DNA of 64,000 nucleotides from Streptomyces sp. HPF1205 (GCF_020400825.1 NZ_JAINVH010000017.1:62001-126000), one strand, 5' to 3'. Shown: positions 51,655 through 60,946, counted from the first letter of the stretch. The notes: generated by a model not told the origin, from the sequence alone. Translations and numbers: made by a program.

Positions 51655-53586
51655 GTGCGACTCCAACCCACTCCCGCGCAGCTCGTGGACCGTCTGCTCG
51701 CCCCCGGCTGCCCGCCGTTCGCCCTGCTGCACCGCGCCAACCCGGGCCACCCCGAAGGCGTGGTGGAGGTGCTGCTCGGCGAGGTCACCGAGGTCGGCCG
51801 GCTCGCCGACGTCCCGCTGCCGACGGGCGCGCCCGGCGCCCCCGTCACCGACGCGCTGGCGCTGGTCCCGTTCCGCCAGATCCGTGAACGCGGCTTCGAC
51901 GTGCGCGACGACGGCACCCCGCTGTCGGTGCTGACGCCGGCCGAGACGTACGAGGTGCCGCTCGCCGATCTGCTGCCGGCGCTTCCGGAGCGGGAGGTGC
52001 GGGTCGAGGGCGGCGCCTTCGACGTGGACGACGAGACGTACGCCGGCATCGTGGCACGGGTCCTGGCCGACGAGATCGGGCGCGGCGAGGGCGCCAACTT
52101 CGTGATCCGCCGCACCTTCCGCGGCGAGGTCCCGGACTTCGGCCCGGCGGCGGCCCTCGCGCTGTTCGGCCGGCTGCTGCGCGGCGAGCGCGGCGCGTAC
52201 TGGACGTTCGTCGTGGTGACGCCGCGGCGCACACTGGTCGGCGCGAGCCCGGAGGCGCACGTCCGGATGTCCGGCAGCACCGTGGTGATGAACCCGATCA
52301 GCGGCACCTACCGCTATCCCGCGCAGGGCCCGTCCCCCGAGGGGCTGCTGGAGTTCCTGCACGACCCGAAGGAGGTGGAGGAGCTGACCATGGTCGTGGA
52401 CGAGGAGCTGAAGATGATGTCCGCGATCTGCGGCCTGGGCGGGGTGGTGGTCGGGCCGCGGCTGAAGGAGATGGCCCATCTCGCGCACACGGAGTACGAG
52501 TTGCGCGGCCGTTCGGAGCTGGACGTGCGCGAGGTGCTGCGCGAGACGATGTTCGCCGCGACGGTGACCGGGTCGCCGGTGCAGAACGCCTGCCGGGTGA
52601 TCGAGCGGTACGAGCCGGGGGGCCGCGGCTACTACGCGGGCGCGCTGGCGCTCATCGGGCGCGACGCGGGCGGCGGGCAGACCCTCGACTCGCCGATCCT
52701 GATCCGCACCGCCGACATCTCCGCCGAGGGCGGGCTGAAGGTGCCGGTGGGCGCGACGCTGGTCCGGCACTCCGACCCGCGTGCGGAGGTCGCCGAGACC
52801 CACGCCAAGGCGGCCGGTGTCCTGGCCGCCCTCGGTGTGGTGCCCTCCCGCGCGCGGCGCGAGCGGGAGGCGGGCGCCCCGGCCCCCCGGCTCGCCGACG
52901 ACTTCCGGGTCCGCGCCGCCCTCGACGCCCGCCGCGCCCACCTCGCCCCGTTCTGGCTGCGCATGCAGACCCTGGCGCCGGGCGGCCCCCGGCCCGGCCA
53001 CGCCTTCGTCGTCGACGGCGAGGACACCTTCACCGCGATGCTCGGCCATGTCCTGCGCGCGTCCGGTTTCGCCGTGACGGTCCGCCGCTACGACGAGCCC
53101 GGCCTTCGGGAGGCGGCCCTGTCCCACGCCGGCCCGGTGGTCCTGGGGCCCGGCCCCGGCGACCCGGCCGACTCCGCCGACCCCAAGATGCGGTTCCTGC
53201 GCGCCCTGGCGGCGGACCTGGTACGCGGCCACACCCGCGGCCTGCTGGGGGTGTGCCTCGGCAACGAACTGCTCGCCGCCGAACTGGGTCTGGACCTGGT
53301 GCGCAAGGACGAGCCCTTCCAGGGCGCCCAGAAGACGATCGACTTCTTCGGCCGCCCGGAGACGGTCGGCTTCTACAACTCCTTCACCGCCCGCGCGGAC
53401 GCGGCCGTCGCTGAGGAGCTCGCGCTGCACGGCGTCGAGCTCAGCCGCGACCCCGTGTCCGGCGACGTCCACGCGCTGCGCGGCCCCGGTTTCGCCGGCG
53501 TGCAGTTCCACCCGGAGTCGGTCCTGACCCTGAACGGCTCCGCGCTGGTGACGGAACTCCTCACGGCGGTGACCGTGCGGAGCTAG
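51655..53586 (+). CDS. fused anthranilate synthase (TrpE-TrpG)
   Basis: Enzyme that makes anthranilate from chorismate and glutamine, the committed step to tryptophan. The 643-residue product carries the chorismate-binding TrpE-like domain (about 1-420; NPISGTYRYP, ADISAEGGLKVPVGATLV). A linker leads to a class I glutamine amidotransferase domain (about 445-640) with C534 (GVCLGNE), H619 and E621 (FHPE). The GTG at 51655 has GGAAGGA upstream. Position 537 next to the nucleophile is Asn-Glu rather than the common His-Gln. Domain order resembles PhzE-type fusions, but the trp leader argues for primary metabolism. Confidence 0.93.
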   Translation: MRLQPTPAQLVDRLLAPGCPPFALLHRANPGHPEGVVEVLLGEVTEVGRLADVPLPTGAPGAPVTDALALVPFRQIRERGFDVRDDGTPLSVLTPAETYEVPLADLLPALPEREVRVEGGAFDVDDETYAGIVARVLADEIGRGEGANFVIRRTFRGEVPDFGPAAALALFGRLLRGERGAYWTFVVVTPRRTLVGASPEAHVRMSGSTVVMNPISGTYRYPAQGPSPEGLLEFLHDPKEVEELTMVVDEELKMMSAICGLGGVVVGPRLKEMAHLAHTEYELRGRSELDVREVLRETMFAATVTGSPVQNACRVIERYEPGGRGYYAGALALIGRDAGGGQTLDSPILIRTADISAEGGLKVPVGATLVRHSDPRAEVAETHAKAAGVLAALGVVPSRARREREAGAPAPRLADDFRVRAALDARRAHLAPFWLRMQTLAPGGPRPGHAFVVDGEDTFTAMLGHVLRASGFAVTVRRYDEPGLREAALSHAGPVVLGPGPGDPADSADPKMRFLRALAADLVRGHTRGLLGVCLGNELLAAELGLDLVRKDEPFQGAQKTIDFFGRPETVGFYNSFTARADAAVAEELALHGVELSRDPVSGDVHALRGPGFAGVQFHPESVLTLNGSALVTELLTAVTVRS

Positions 53587-53597
53587 TGCTGTGTGCG

Positions 53598-53627
53598 GGC
53601 GGGGCCGCGGCCCTACGCGGCCCCGCC
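53598..53627. terminator. terminator between trpEG and uridine kinase
   Basis: GGCGGGGCCGCG pairs perfectly with CGCGGCCCCGCC around a 6-base loop, 11 bases after the trpEG stop. It overlaps the last codons of the convergent kinase gene. Confidence 0.8.
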
Positions 53628-54251
53628 GAAGTCGCTCGCGCCGAGGGCCGGTGAACCCGTCTCGGCCAGCACCGGTTCGGCCAGCACCGGCCCGATGAGC
53701 ATCATCACGGCGGCGATCATCGAGAACTCGTCCGCCGTGCCGTCGAGCACCAGGTCGGCCCGGTCCCGGGACGGCGCCACGTACTGCGCGTGCCTGGACC
53801 GGCCGGTCTGGAGGTAGTTGCGCAGGGACAGTCCGGGGTCCTGCCCGAGGATCTCGATCTTGCGGAGGATCTTCCGGGCCAGGCGGATGTCGTCGGGCGT
53901 GTCGACGTACACCCGCCAGGTGGCCCGGGAGACCACGGACGGCAGGGTGAGGGCGAACAGGCCCTCCACGACGACCAGCCGGTACCGCCCGCCGGTGGTC
54001 ATCGCGTCCAGCGCCCTGGTGACCGCGCCCTCGTCCATGGCCCCGGGATGGTTCCAGTCGAGGATCTCCGCGCCGGAGGCGCTGCGCGTGCGGACCGCGC
54101 TCAGGGAGTCGTAGAAGTCGTCGAGATGGACGAGACCGACGGTCTCGGGGTGGTGCCGCGCCAGCGCCTCGGCAAGCGTCGACTTGCCGGAAGCGGTGCC
54201 GCCTGCGACCGCCAGTACAGGCACGGTGTGCCTTCCCACGCCACCCGTCAT
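53613..54251 (-). CDS. uridine kinase-like P-loop protein
   Basis: Cytosolic nucleoside kinase of the uridine/phosphoribulokinase family, 212 residues. The P-loop GGTASGKST is at 17-25, LVHLDDFYDSL follows (catalytic Asp and substrate loop), and DWNHPGAMDE with VVVEGLFAL resembles udk. Expected reaction: phosphorylation of uridine or cytidine. It lies 127 bases downstream of pfkA on the same strand. The last codons overlap a terminator stem. Substrate preference is not certain. Confidence 0.85.
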   Translation of the reverse strand: MTGGVGRHTVPVLAVAGGTASGKSTLAEALARHHPETVGLVHLDDFYDSLSAVRTRSASGAEILDWNHPGAMDEGAVTRALDAMTTGGRYRLVVVEGLFALTLPSVVSRATWRVYVDTPDDIRLARKILRKIEILGQDPGLSLRNYLQTGRSRHAQYVAPSRDRADLVLDGTADEFSMIAAVMMLIGPVLAEPVLAETGSPALGASDFGGAA

Positions 54252-54378
54252 GCCGGGCGCTCCTCATGTGCTCAAAGGGGAAAACGAAGCGGCCGGACGA
54301 GCCGGGTGGAGGGAGGATAGGTCGGCGGGATCGTCCGCGGCAAGTGCGGTGGGGCGGGCCGGGGCCGGGCGGGGCGGA

Positions 54379-55407
54379 TCACCCGAAGAAGACGCCGGCC
54401 TCCTGGTAGAGGGACGGGTCGACGGTCTTGATGCGGGCCGTGGCGTCGCCGATGGGGACCCGGACGATGCCGGTGCCGCGCAGGGCGACCATCGTCCCGA
54501 AGTCGCCGTCGCGCACGGCGTCGATGGCGTGCAGCCCGAAGCGGGTGGCCAGCCAGCGGTCGAAGGCACTCGGCGTGCCGCCGCGCTGCACGTGGCCGAG
54601 GACGGTGGTCCTGGCCTCCTTGCCGGTGCGCTTCTCGATCTGGTTCGCGAGCCATTCGCCGATGCCGGACAGCCGCACGTGGCCGAAGGAGTCCAGGGTG
54701 CCGTCCTTGAGGACCATGTCCCCGTCGCGCGGCATCGCGCCCTCGGCGACCACGACGATGGGCGCGTACCGTATCCGGAAGCGGCTCTCCACCCAGGCGC
54801 AGACCTGGTCGAGGTCGAAGCGCTGCTCGGGGATGAGGATGACGTTGGCGCCGCCGGCCAGGCCGGAGTGCAGGGCTATCCAGCCGGCGTGCCGGCCCAT
54901 GACCTCGACGACCAGGACCCGCATGTGGGACTCGGCGGTGGTGTGGAGCCGGTCGATGGCCTCGGTGGCGATGTTGACGGCGGTGTCGAAGCCGAAGGTG
55001 TAGTCGGTGGCGGACAGGTCGTTGTCGATGGTCTTGGGGACGCCGACGCAGGGCACCCCGTACTGCTCCCACAGCGTGGTGGCGACGCCGAGGGTGTCCT
55101 CGCCGCCTATGACGACGAGCGCGTCGACGGCGAGTTCGGCGAGGTTCTCCTTGACCCGCCGGGCGCCGCCGTCGGTCTTGAGCGGGTTGGTGCGCGAGGA
55201 GCCGAGGATGGTGCCGCCGCGCGGGAGGATGCCGCGCACGGCCGGGATGTCGAGGCGTACGGTGTCCCCTTCGAGGGGGCCGCGCCAGCCGTCCCGGAAG
55301 CCGGTGAACTCGTACCCGTACTCCTGGACGCCTTTGCGGACAATGCCGCGGATGACCGCGTTGAGACCGGGGCAGTCGCCGCCGCCGGTCAGAACTCCGA
55401 CCCGCAT
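54379..55407 (-). CDS. pfkA: 6-phosphofructokinase (PfkA family, group III)
   Basis: Glycolytic enzyme phosphorylating fructose 6-phosphate. The 342-residue product has GGGDCPGLNAVIRG (phosphate donor site), PKTIDNDL with catalytic Asp, and EVMGRHAGWIAL. Position 104 is Asp (GGEDT) and 125 is Lys; E. coli ATP-PFK has Gly at both, and pyrophosphate-dependent enzymes have Asp and Lys. The group III actinomycete enzymes include both donor types, so the donor is undecided from sequence. The ATG at 55407 has AAGGGA upstream; the open frame to 55569 is not used. Same strand as macR. Confidence 0.94.
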   Translation of the reverse strand: MRVGVLTGGGDCPGLNAVIRGIVRKGVQEYGYEFTGFRDGWRGPLEGDTVRLDIPAVRGILPRGGTILGSSRTNPLKTDGGARRVKENLAELAVDALVVIGGEDTLGVATTLWEQYGVPCVGVPKTIDNDLSATDYTFGFDTAVNIATEAIDRLHTTAESHMRVLVVEVMGRHAGWIALHSGLAGGANVILIPEQRFDLDQVCAWVESRFRIRYAPIVVVAEGAMPRDGDMVLKDGTLDSFGHVRLSGIGEWLANQIEKRTGKEARTTVLGHVQRGGTPSAFDRWLATRFGLHAIDAVRDGDFGTMVALRGTGIVRVPIGDATARIKTVDPSLYQEAGVFFG

Positions 55408-55501
55408 GGACTTTTCCCTTCGTCGCAAGCTGGCTGTGCCGGGGAAGGTGTGCCGGGAAGGTGCCGGTTGTGCAACCTCAGCCAAGCTAGCGTGACTTGG
55501 G

Positions 55502-56224
55502 TCACATGTCGCCGCCCGTGTCGTCCTGGACGTCGCTGTCAAGTCCGCGTTCGATCGCGTATCGGACAAGCTCGACCCGGTTGTGCAACTGGAGCTTGCC
55601 GAGGGTGTTCTGGACGTGGTTCTGCACCGTGCGGTGCGAGATGACCAGGCGCTGGGCTATCTGCTTGTAGCTCAGGCCCTTGGCGACCAGCCGCAGCACC
55701 TCGGTCTCGCGCTCGGTGAGCCGGGGCGCGGACGGTTCGCCCGCGGCGGCCGGCGGCGGCGCGGCGGCCAGCCTGCGGTACTCGCCCAGCACCAGTCCGG
55801 CCAGGCCGGGAGTGAACACGGGGTCGCCGCCGGCGGTCCTGCCGACCGCGTCCACCAGTTCCTCGCGCGCGGCGGACTTCAGCAGGTACCCGGTGGCCCC
55901 GGACTTGACCGCTTCCAGTACGTCCTCGTGCTCGCCGCTGGCCGACAGCACCAGGACGCGTACGGCCGCGTCGTTCGCGACGACCTCCTTGCACACCCGG
56001 ACCCCGGACGCGCCGGGCAGGTTCAGGTCCAGGACGAGCACCTGCGGGCGCGCGGCACGGGCCCGTCGGATGGCCTCGGGACCGTCGCCCGCGGTGGCGA
56101 CGACCTCGAACCCGGCCTCGGTCAGGTCGCGGGCCACGGCGTCGCGCCACATCGGATGGTCGTCGACGACCATCACCGTCACGGGTGCGTCGGTCCCGGT
56201 GTCCCCGGCGGTGCCGACCGTCAT
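55502..56224 (-). CDS. macR: NarL/LuxR-type response regulator MacR
   Basis: Two-component response regulator, 240 residues. The receiver has the acidic pocket DD (21-22) and phospho-acceptor D66 (VLDLNLP); the LuxR-type HTH is at about 170-225 (LTERETEVLRLVAKGLSYKQIAQRL). Its ATG overlaps the kinase stop by four bases. The pair next to pfkA and an acyltransferase matches S. coelicolor MacRS (SCO2120/2121), reported to influence antibiotic production and aerial growth; this assignment is by family and position. Confidence 0.88.
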   Translation of the reverse strand: MTVGTAGDTGTDAPVTVMVVDDHPMWRDAVARDLTEAGFEVVATAGDGPEAIRRARAARPQVLVLDLNLPGASGVRVCKEVVANDAAVRVLVLSASGEHEDVLEAVKSGATGYLLKSAAREELVDAVGRTAGGDPVFTPGLAGLVLGEYRRLAAAPPPAAAGEPSAPRLTERETEVLRLVAKGLSYKQIAQRLVISHRTVQNHVQNTLGKLQLHNRVELVRYAIERGLDSDVQDDTGGDM

Positions 56225-57399
56225 GGTGTGCTTCCCCCGCTTCCGCTGTGCGCTTGGGTGAGCCGGGCCCGCGCCCGCTCCTTGGGCAACCGTAGCTCCA
56301 CTTCGGTGCCCTGGCCCGGGACGGACAGCAGGTCCGCGGTGCCGCCGAGGTCGCGCAGCCGGCCGCGGATGGACTGTGCCACGCCGAGCCGGCCCTCCCG
56401 CTCGGCGGCGGCGAGCCGGCCCTCGGGGATGCCGGGGCCGTCGTCCCGTACGGTGACGAGGACCGCGTCGGGCTCGTCCTCGACCAGGATCCAGGCGTGG
56501 GCCGCGGGCCCGGCGTGTCGGCGGACGTTGTCCAGCGCGGCGCCGACCGCGGCGGCGAGCTGGGCCGCGGCGGCGGGCGCGAGCGGGACCGCGGTGGCGG
56601 GCGCGGACACGGTGACGGCCGCCGACGCCAGCGGCGCGAGCAGGTCGCGCAGGTCGCGCGGGCCCCCGGTGTCCTGGTCGGACGGCGGCTCGGCGCGGAT
56701 CAGGGTGCGCAGCGCGGCCTCCTGCTCGCCGGCCAGCCGGCCGAGTTCAGCGGCCTCGCCGCCGGCCCGGTCGCCGCGTCGGCGGACCATGGCGAGCACC
56801 TGGAGCACGCCGTCGTGGATGTCGCGGGCGAGCCGTTCGCGCTCGCGTGTGGCGGCCTCGATCCGCAGGGCGCGGGCCAGGGTGCGCTCACTGGCCCGGG
56901 CGACCTCGACCACGTAGCCGATGGCGACGCCGGCCACCCAGACCAGGATCACGTTGTGCACGGTGTCCCGGGTGAAGGCGCGGCGCTCGGCCAGGTCGGC
57001 GGCGGCCACCAGGCTGGAGGCGAGGGCGGCCCAGCGCCAGCCGCCCTTGATCGCGAAGGCCAGCACGGGTCCCGCGGTCCATATCGACGGCAGGGTGAAG
57101 GCGCCGTGCTGTATCCGGGCGGGCGTGTCCACGACGACGGTGAGCAGGACCCCGGCCAGCGCGACCGTCAGGTCCGCGGCGAGGAAGCCCTTCGTGCAGC
57201 GCTCGGCGCCCCGCACCCGTCCGAGGGTGAGGAGCGTCCAGGCGGTGAGGAAGGCCATGTACGCGCCCGCGCCCAGCGGGTGCCGCAGCCGGCCGTACGC
57301 GTGGCCGTACAACGCGAGCGCGTAGCACAAGGTCAGCAGGCGGTACGCGATCAGGGCGCGCCACAGCGGCTGTTCCACCGACATGCGCGGTTCGGGCAT
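56221..57399 (-). CDS. macS: sensor histidine kinase MacS
   Basis: Membrane histidine kinase of the HisKA_3/NarL-partner type, 392 residues. About five to six N-terminal membrane helices lie in residues 10-170. The phospho-acceptor H195 lies in ERLARDIHDGVLQ, and an HATPase domain with NVRRHAG and the DDGPGIPEG glycine box follows. It phosphorylates the adjacent response regulator. Signal unknown; there is no large extracytoplasmic sensor domain, so it probably senses through its membrane part. ATG at 57399, or a possible start at MSVEQP six codons later. Confidence 0.9.
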   Translation of the reverse strand: MPEPRMSVEQPLWRALIAYRLLTLCYALALYGHAYGRLRHPLGAGAYMAFLTAWTLLTLGRVRGAERCTKGFLAADLTVALAGVLLTVVVDTPARIQHGAFTLPSIWTAGPVLAFAIKGGWRWAALASSLVAAADLAERRAFTRDTVHNVILVWVAGVAIGYVVEVARASERTLARALRIEAATRERERLARDIHDGVLQVLAMVRRRGDRAGGEAAELGRLAGEQEAALRTLIRAEPPSDQDTGGPRDLRDLLAPLASAAVTVSAPATAVPLAPAAAAQLAAAVGAALDNVRRHAGPAAHAWILVEDEPDAVLVTVRDDGPGIPEGRLAAAEREGRLGVAQSIRGRLRDLGGTADLLSVPGQGTEVELRLPKERARARLTQAHSGSGGSTP

Positions 57400-57447
57400 G
57401 CTGTCCCCCTGGATGTCCCCCGGGCCGTGCGGCGGCCGTACGGGCCG

Positions 57448-58293
57448 TCAGGAGCCGGACCCGGGCTCCCGGTCGGCGGCGTCCCCGGCGTCGCCGGCGG
57501 CCTCCCCGGCCTCGTTCCCGGCAGGCTTGTCGGCAGTCCTGTCGGCAGGCGTGTCGGCAGGCTTCTCGGCGCCCTTCCGCGCGGCCTCCTCGGCCGCCTT
57601 CTTGGCCGCCTCGGCGATCTGCCGCTTGGCGGCGGTGGCGTAGATGTCGACGTACTCCTGGCCGGACAGCTTCATGATCTCGTACATCACCTCGTCGGTG
57701 ACCGAGCGCAGGATGAAGCGGTCGCCCTCCATGCCGTGGTAGCGGCTGAAGTCCATCGGCTTGCCGATGCGGATGCCGGGGCGGACGGTCAGCTTGGGCA
57801 CCACCTTGCCGACCGGCTGGACCTTCTCCGTGTCGATCATCGCGACCGGGATCACCGGGGCGCCGCTGGCGAGCGCGACCCGGGCGAGGCCACCGGGTTT
57901 GCCCCGGTAGAGGCGTCCGTCGGGCGAGCGGGTGCCCTCGGGGTAGATGCCGAACAGCTCGCCGCGCTCCAGTACCTCCAGGCCGCTCCTGATCGCCGCC
58001 TCACCGGCCCCGCGGGCACCCGAGCGGTCCACCGGGAGCTGCCCGACGCCCTTGAAGAACGCGGCCGTGAGCTTGCCCTTGACGCCGGGCGAGGTGAAGT
58101 ACTCGGCCTTGGCGATGAAGGTGACCTTGCGGTCGAGCACGGCAGGCAGGAAGAAGGAGTCCGAGAACGACAGGTGGTTGCTGGCCAGGATGGCCGGCCC
58201 CTCCTCGGGGACGTTTTCCAGCCCCTCGACCCACGGACGGAAAGCGGCCTTGAGCGTCGAGCCGATGACGATCTTCATCGCGCCGTAGAACAT
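57448..58293 (-). CDS. lysophospholipid (1-acylglycerol-3-phosphate) acyltransferase
   Basis: PlsC-type acyltransferase, peripheral membrane enzyme that adds the second acyl chain in phosphatidic acid synthesis. The 281-residue product has H40-x4-D45 (NHLSFSD) and the YPEGTRS motif that binds glycerol phosphate. The C-terminal 50 residues are disordered and contain Lys/Pro/Ala/Asp repeats (KPADTPADRTADKP). There is no strong ribosome-binding site at the ATG. Divergent from the esterase gene. Confidence 0.9.
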   Translation of the reverse strand: MFYGAMKIVIGSTLKAAFRPWVEGLENVPEEGPAILASNHLSFSDSFFLPAVLDRKVTFIAKAEYFTSPGVKGKLTAAFFKGVGQLPVDRSGARGAGEAAIRSGLEVLERGELFGIYPEGTRSPDGRLYRGKPGGLARVALASGAPVIPVAMIDTEKVQPVGKVVPKLTVRPGIRIGKPMDFSRYHGMEGDRFILRSVTDEVMYEIMKLSGQEYVDIYATAAKRQIAEAAKKAAEEAARKGAEKPADTPADRTADKPAGNEAGEAAGDAGDAADREPGSGS

Positions 58294-58478
58294 CGTTGTT
58301 TGCGAACCCTCCTGGGCTGATGGGACGGTCCACCCCCTGAGCCGACGACATGACCTTAACCCGGCGGGCCCTTCCCCCGCCGGGCCCGTCGGGGCTTACC
58401 GCTTGGTATCCGCTCCGCGTACGCTGAAGCCCTCACTACCCTTCACCCCCGTACGTGTTCTCGAACAGGAGACCAACG

Positions 58479-59276
58479 GTGCCGCTCATGCCCGGAGCCG
58501 AACCGTACCGCCACGACGGCGGCGAGACCGGCGTCCTGCTCTGCCATGGTTTCACCGGCACACCGCAGTCGCTGCGCCCGTGGGCGGAGTACCTGGCCGG
58601 GCGCGGCCTGACCGTCTCCGTGCCGCTGCTGCCGGGGCACGGCACCCGCTGGCAGGACATGCAGGTCACCGGCTGGCAGGACTGGTACGCCGAGGTGGAC
58701 CGGGAGCTGGCGGCGCTGCGCGACCGCTGTGCCCGGGTGTTCGTGTGCGGCCTGTCGATGGGCGGCACGCTGGCACTGCGGCTGGCGCAGAAGCACGGTA
58801 CGGCCGTCAGCGGCCTGGTGCTGGTCAACCCCTCGGTGAAGGCCGACAGCGCGCGGCTGATGGCGGTCCCGGTGATCCGGCACTTCGTGCCGTCGGTGGC
58901 CGGCATCGCCAGCGACATCGCGCGCGAGGGCGGCGCGGAGGTCGGCTACGGCCGCACCCCGCTGCACGCCGTCCACTCGCTCACCCGGCTGTGGAAGACC
59001 GTCCACGCCGGACTCCCCCAGGTGACCCAGCCGCTGCTGCTCCTGCGCAGCCGGGTGGACCACGTGGTGCACCCCTCGAACTCCGCGGTGGTGCTGGCCA
59101 GGGTGTCGTCCACGGACGTCACCGAGCGGATCCTGGAGCGCAGCTACCACGTGGCGACGCTCGACCACGACGCCGAGCGCGTCTTCACGGAGTCGTACGA
59201 CTTCATCCAGCGGCTTTCCGCCCCGGCGGCGGGCGGGCCCAAGGAGCCGGTCAAGGAGGGTACGGCAGGTGGCTGA
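58479..59276 (+). CDS. alpha/beta hydrolase (carboxylesterase Est30 type)
   Basis: Cytosolic serine hydrolase of 265 residues. HGFTG (23-27) forms the oxyanion hole; the nucleophile is S93 in GLSMGG; Asp lies in SRVDHVVHP and His in YHVATLDHD, as in small monoacylglycerol-lipase-like carboxylesterases. The natural ester is unknown. The GTG at 58479 has AGGAG 8 bases upstream; an ATG three codons later is possible. The last codons overlap the next gene by 8 bases. Divergent from the acyltransferase, so a lipid-related role is plausible but unproven. Confidence 0.88.
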   Translation: MPLMPGAEPYRHDGGETGVLLCHGFTGTPQSLRPWAEYLAGRGLTVSVPLLPGHGTRWQDMQVTGWQDWYAEVDRELAALRDRCARVFVCGLSMGGTLALRLAQKHGTAVSGLVLVNPSVKADSARLMAVPVIRHFVPSVAGIASDIAREGGAEVGYGRTPLHAVHSLTRLWKTVHAGLPQVTQPLLLLRSRVDHVVHPSNSAVVLARVSSTDVTERILERSYHVATLDHDAERVFTESYDFIQRLSAPAAGGPKEPVKEGTAGG

Positions 59277-59793
59277 CCGCGAGGACGAGGGCACCGCACC
59301 GCAGGAGGAGCCGGCCCGGCCGCCCCTGGACGAGGACGCCGCCTGGGCCGCGCTGGTCGCCGGCTTCGACGCCGAGCCCGAGCCCGGCGCGGTGGCCTCC
59401 TGGCCCGAGGCGGAGAACGTTCCCGACGAGCCGGAGCGGGACCGCGCCGGGGGCGCCCCCGCGCCGCCCGTCACCCGCAGCATCGTCGTCCACCCGGTCA
59501 TCTCGGGCCCGCGCGACCACGAACTGGAGGAGGACGAGGAGGACGCGCACTTCGTGCCGCCCGAGCCGCCGCCGCTGCCCGAGGCGGACGTCACCACCAA
59601 GTTCGCCTGGATCGCCGTCATCGGCGGACCCCTGCTGCTCCTGGGCTTCGTCCTGTTCCAGCTCGACATGACCTGGTGGGCGGCGACCGTGGGCGTCGGC
59701 GGTTTCGTGGGCGGCTTTTGCACCCTGGTGGCGCGGATGCGGACGGGCGACGACGAGGACGACGACCTGCCGGGGGGCGGGGCGGTCGTCTGA
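59269..59793 (+). CDS. membrane protein with acidic N-terminus
   Basis: No known function. The 174-residue product has a long acidic, Pro-rich N-terminal region (about 1-105, with HELEEDEEDAHF) that should be cytoplasmic. Two hydrophobic helices (about 110-130 and 134-152) and an Asp-rich tail (GDDEDDDLPGG) follow. The start is GTG at 59269, overlapping the esterase stop by 8 bases, with AAGGAGG upstream, so the two are probably one operon. Confidence 0.8.
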   Translation: MADREDEGTAPQEEPARPPLDEDAAWAALVAGFDAEPEPGAVASWPEAENVPDEPERDRAGGAPAPPVTRSIVVHPVISGPRDHELEEDEEDAHFVPPEPPPLPEADVTTKFAWIAVIGGPLLLLGFVLFQLDMTWWAATVGVGGFVGGFCTLVARMRTGDDEDDDLPGGGAVV

Positions 59794-59853
59794 CCGGCCC
59801 ACCGCCGAGCGCGCGGGCGAGCCGGGTGGCCGGCGCGCGGGCGGACAGAACAG

Positions 59854-60600
59854 CTAGCCCGCGGCGGGCACCCGCAGCGCGGCGAGCACGGGCATGTGGT
59901 CGGTGGCCGCGTACAGGTCGGCCTCGGTGACGCCGGGCAGCGGGGTCGGGACCCCGCAGCCCAGCACCTCGACGCCCGGGGTGCAGAAGATCGCGTCGAT
60001 GCGCTGGAAGGGCGCGCGGTGGTTGGTGATCGCGCCGCCCCACGGGCGGACCGCGTAGCCGTCCTGGAGTTCGGCGGCGATGCGGGAGAAGCCGGGTCGC
60101 TCGGGCGGTTCGTTGAAGTCCCCGCCGAGTACGGCGTACGGCTCGCCCATCGCGGCCACCCGTTCCAGGACCAGGCCGGCCTGGGCGGCGCGCTCGGCAG
60201 GGCTGAGGCTGAGGTGGGTGGAGACCGCGGCGAGCCGGGCGCGGCCGAAGCGCAGGACCGCCGTGGCGAAGCCGCGGCGGTGCAGGCCGGGGGTGTGCGG
60301 CATCAGCAGGTCCTCGGCGCGCTCGACGTGGGCCCGCATGGCGGTGAGGATCATCGGGCCGGTGGCGGGGGCGCCGCCGGTGACGTACACCAGGCCGGTC
60401 GCGTCCGCCAGCCGCAGCGCGGCCTTGCGCCACCGGAAGAACCGCGGGGCCTCCTGCACCAGGACCAGGTCGGGAGCGCAGGCACGGATCACCCGGGCCA
60501 GCGCCGCCACGTCGTCCCGCATGGAGCGGATGTTGTACGTCAGTACGCGGACGATCGCCGAGCCGTCCGGCTCGGTCGCGGAACCCGGCAGATCCTCCAC
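59854..60600 (-). CDS. endonuclease/exonuclease/phosphatase-fold protein
   Basis: Metal-dependent phosphodiesterase of the DNase I/EEP fold, 248 residues. The motif set is N in VLTYNIRSM, the Glu in VQEAP, D and N in GGDFNEPP, and the final D-H in ATDHMP. Substrates of the superfamily include nucleic acids, phospholipids and inositol phosphates; none is indicated here. I use the GTG at 60600 with AAAGG upstream. There is no signal peptide. It shares orientation with glkA but is separated by a 346-base repeat-rich gap. Confidence 0.85.
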   Translation of the reverse strand: MEDLPGSATEPDGSAIVRVLTYNIRSMRDDVAALARVIRACAPDLVLVQEAPRFFRWRKAALRLADATGLVYVTGGAPATGPMILTAMRAHVERAEDLLMPHTPGLHRRGFATAVLRFGRARLAAVSTHLSLSPAERAAQAGLVLERVAAMGEPYAVLGGDFNEPPERPGFSRIAAELQDGYAVRPWGGAITNHRAPFQRIDAIFCTPGVEVLGCGVPTPLPGVTEADLYAATDHMPVLAALRVPAAG

Positions 60601-60946
60601 GGTGGCGCCTTTCCCTCGTTGTCCCGGTCCCGGCCCGTGGGCCGGTCCTTGGTGTCCGGCCGGTCCCGGCTCGTGCGCCGGTCCCGGCTGTCCGTTGTCC
60701 GGGCTGTGCGATGTCCAAGCTGTGCGATGTCCCGGTCGTGCGCTGCGCGGGGCTGTCCGGCCGGTCCCGGCTGTGCGTTGCAGCCCGGCTGCGCGTTGGG
60801 GCCCGGCCGTCCACGGTGCCCGGTGCGGCGGGCGGTGTCCGCCGGGGTCGTTCCTGGATCGTGCGGGCGGTGTGCCCGGCCGGTGGGCCCGAGGCACGGG
60901 CGTCGCGTGCGGCGTGCCGCGAACGGCACGCCTTCGCCGTCCCCCG
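60601..60946. repeat. 346-base non-coding gap of degenerate repeats
   Basis: Between the phosphatase gene and glkA lies GC-rich DNA made of short variants of CCGGTCCCGGCTGTCCG, GCTGTGCGATGTCC and GTGCGCCGGTCC (about 60620-60800). Frames on both strands are open here, as expected in high-GC DNA, but none shows a recognisable protein, ribosome-binding site or codon pattern. Confidence 0.55.

Noticed and set aside
60540..60897. N-terminal extension of the EEP-fold protein through the repeat tract
   Set aside because: The frame is open but consists of repeat-derived Pro/Gly/Arg/His residues; a ribosome-binding site supports the GTG at 60600.
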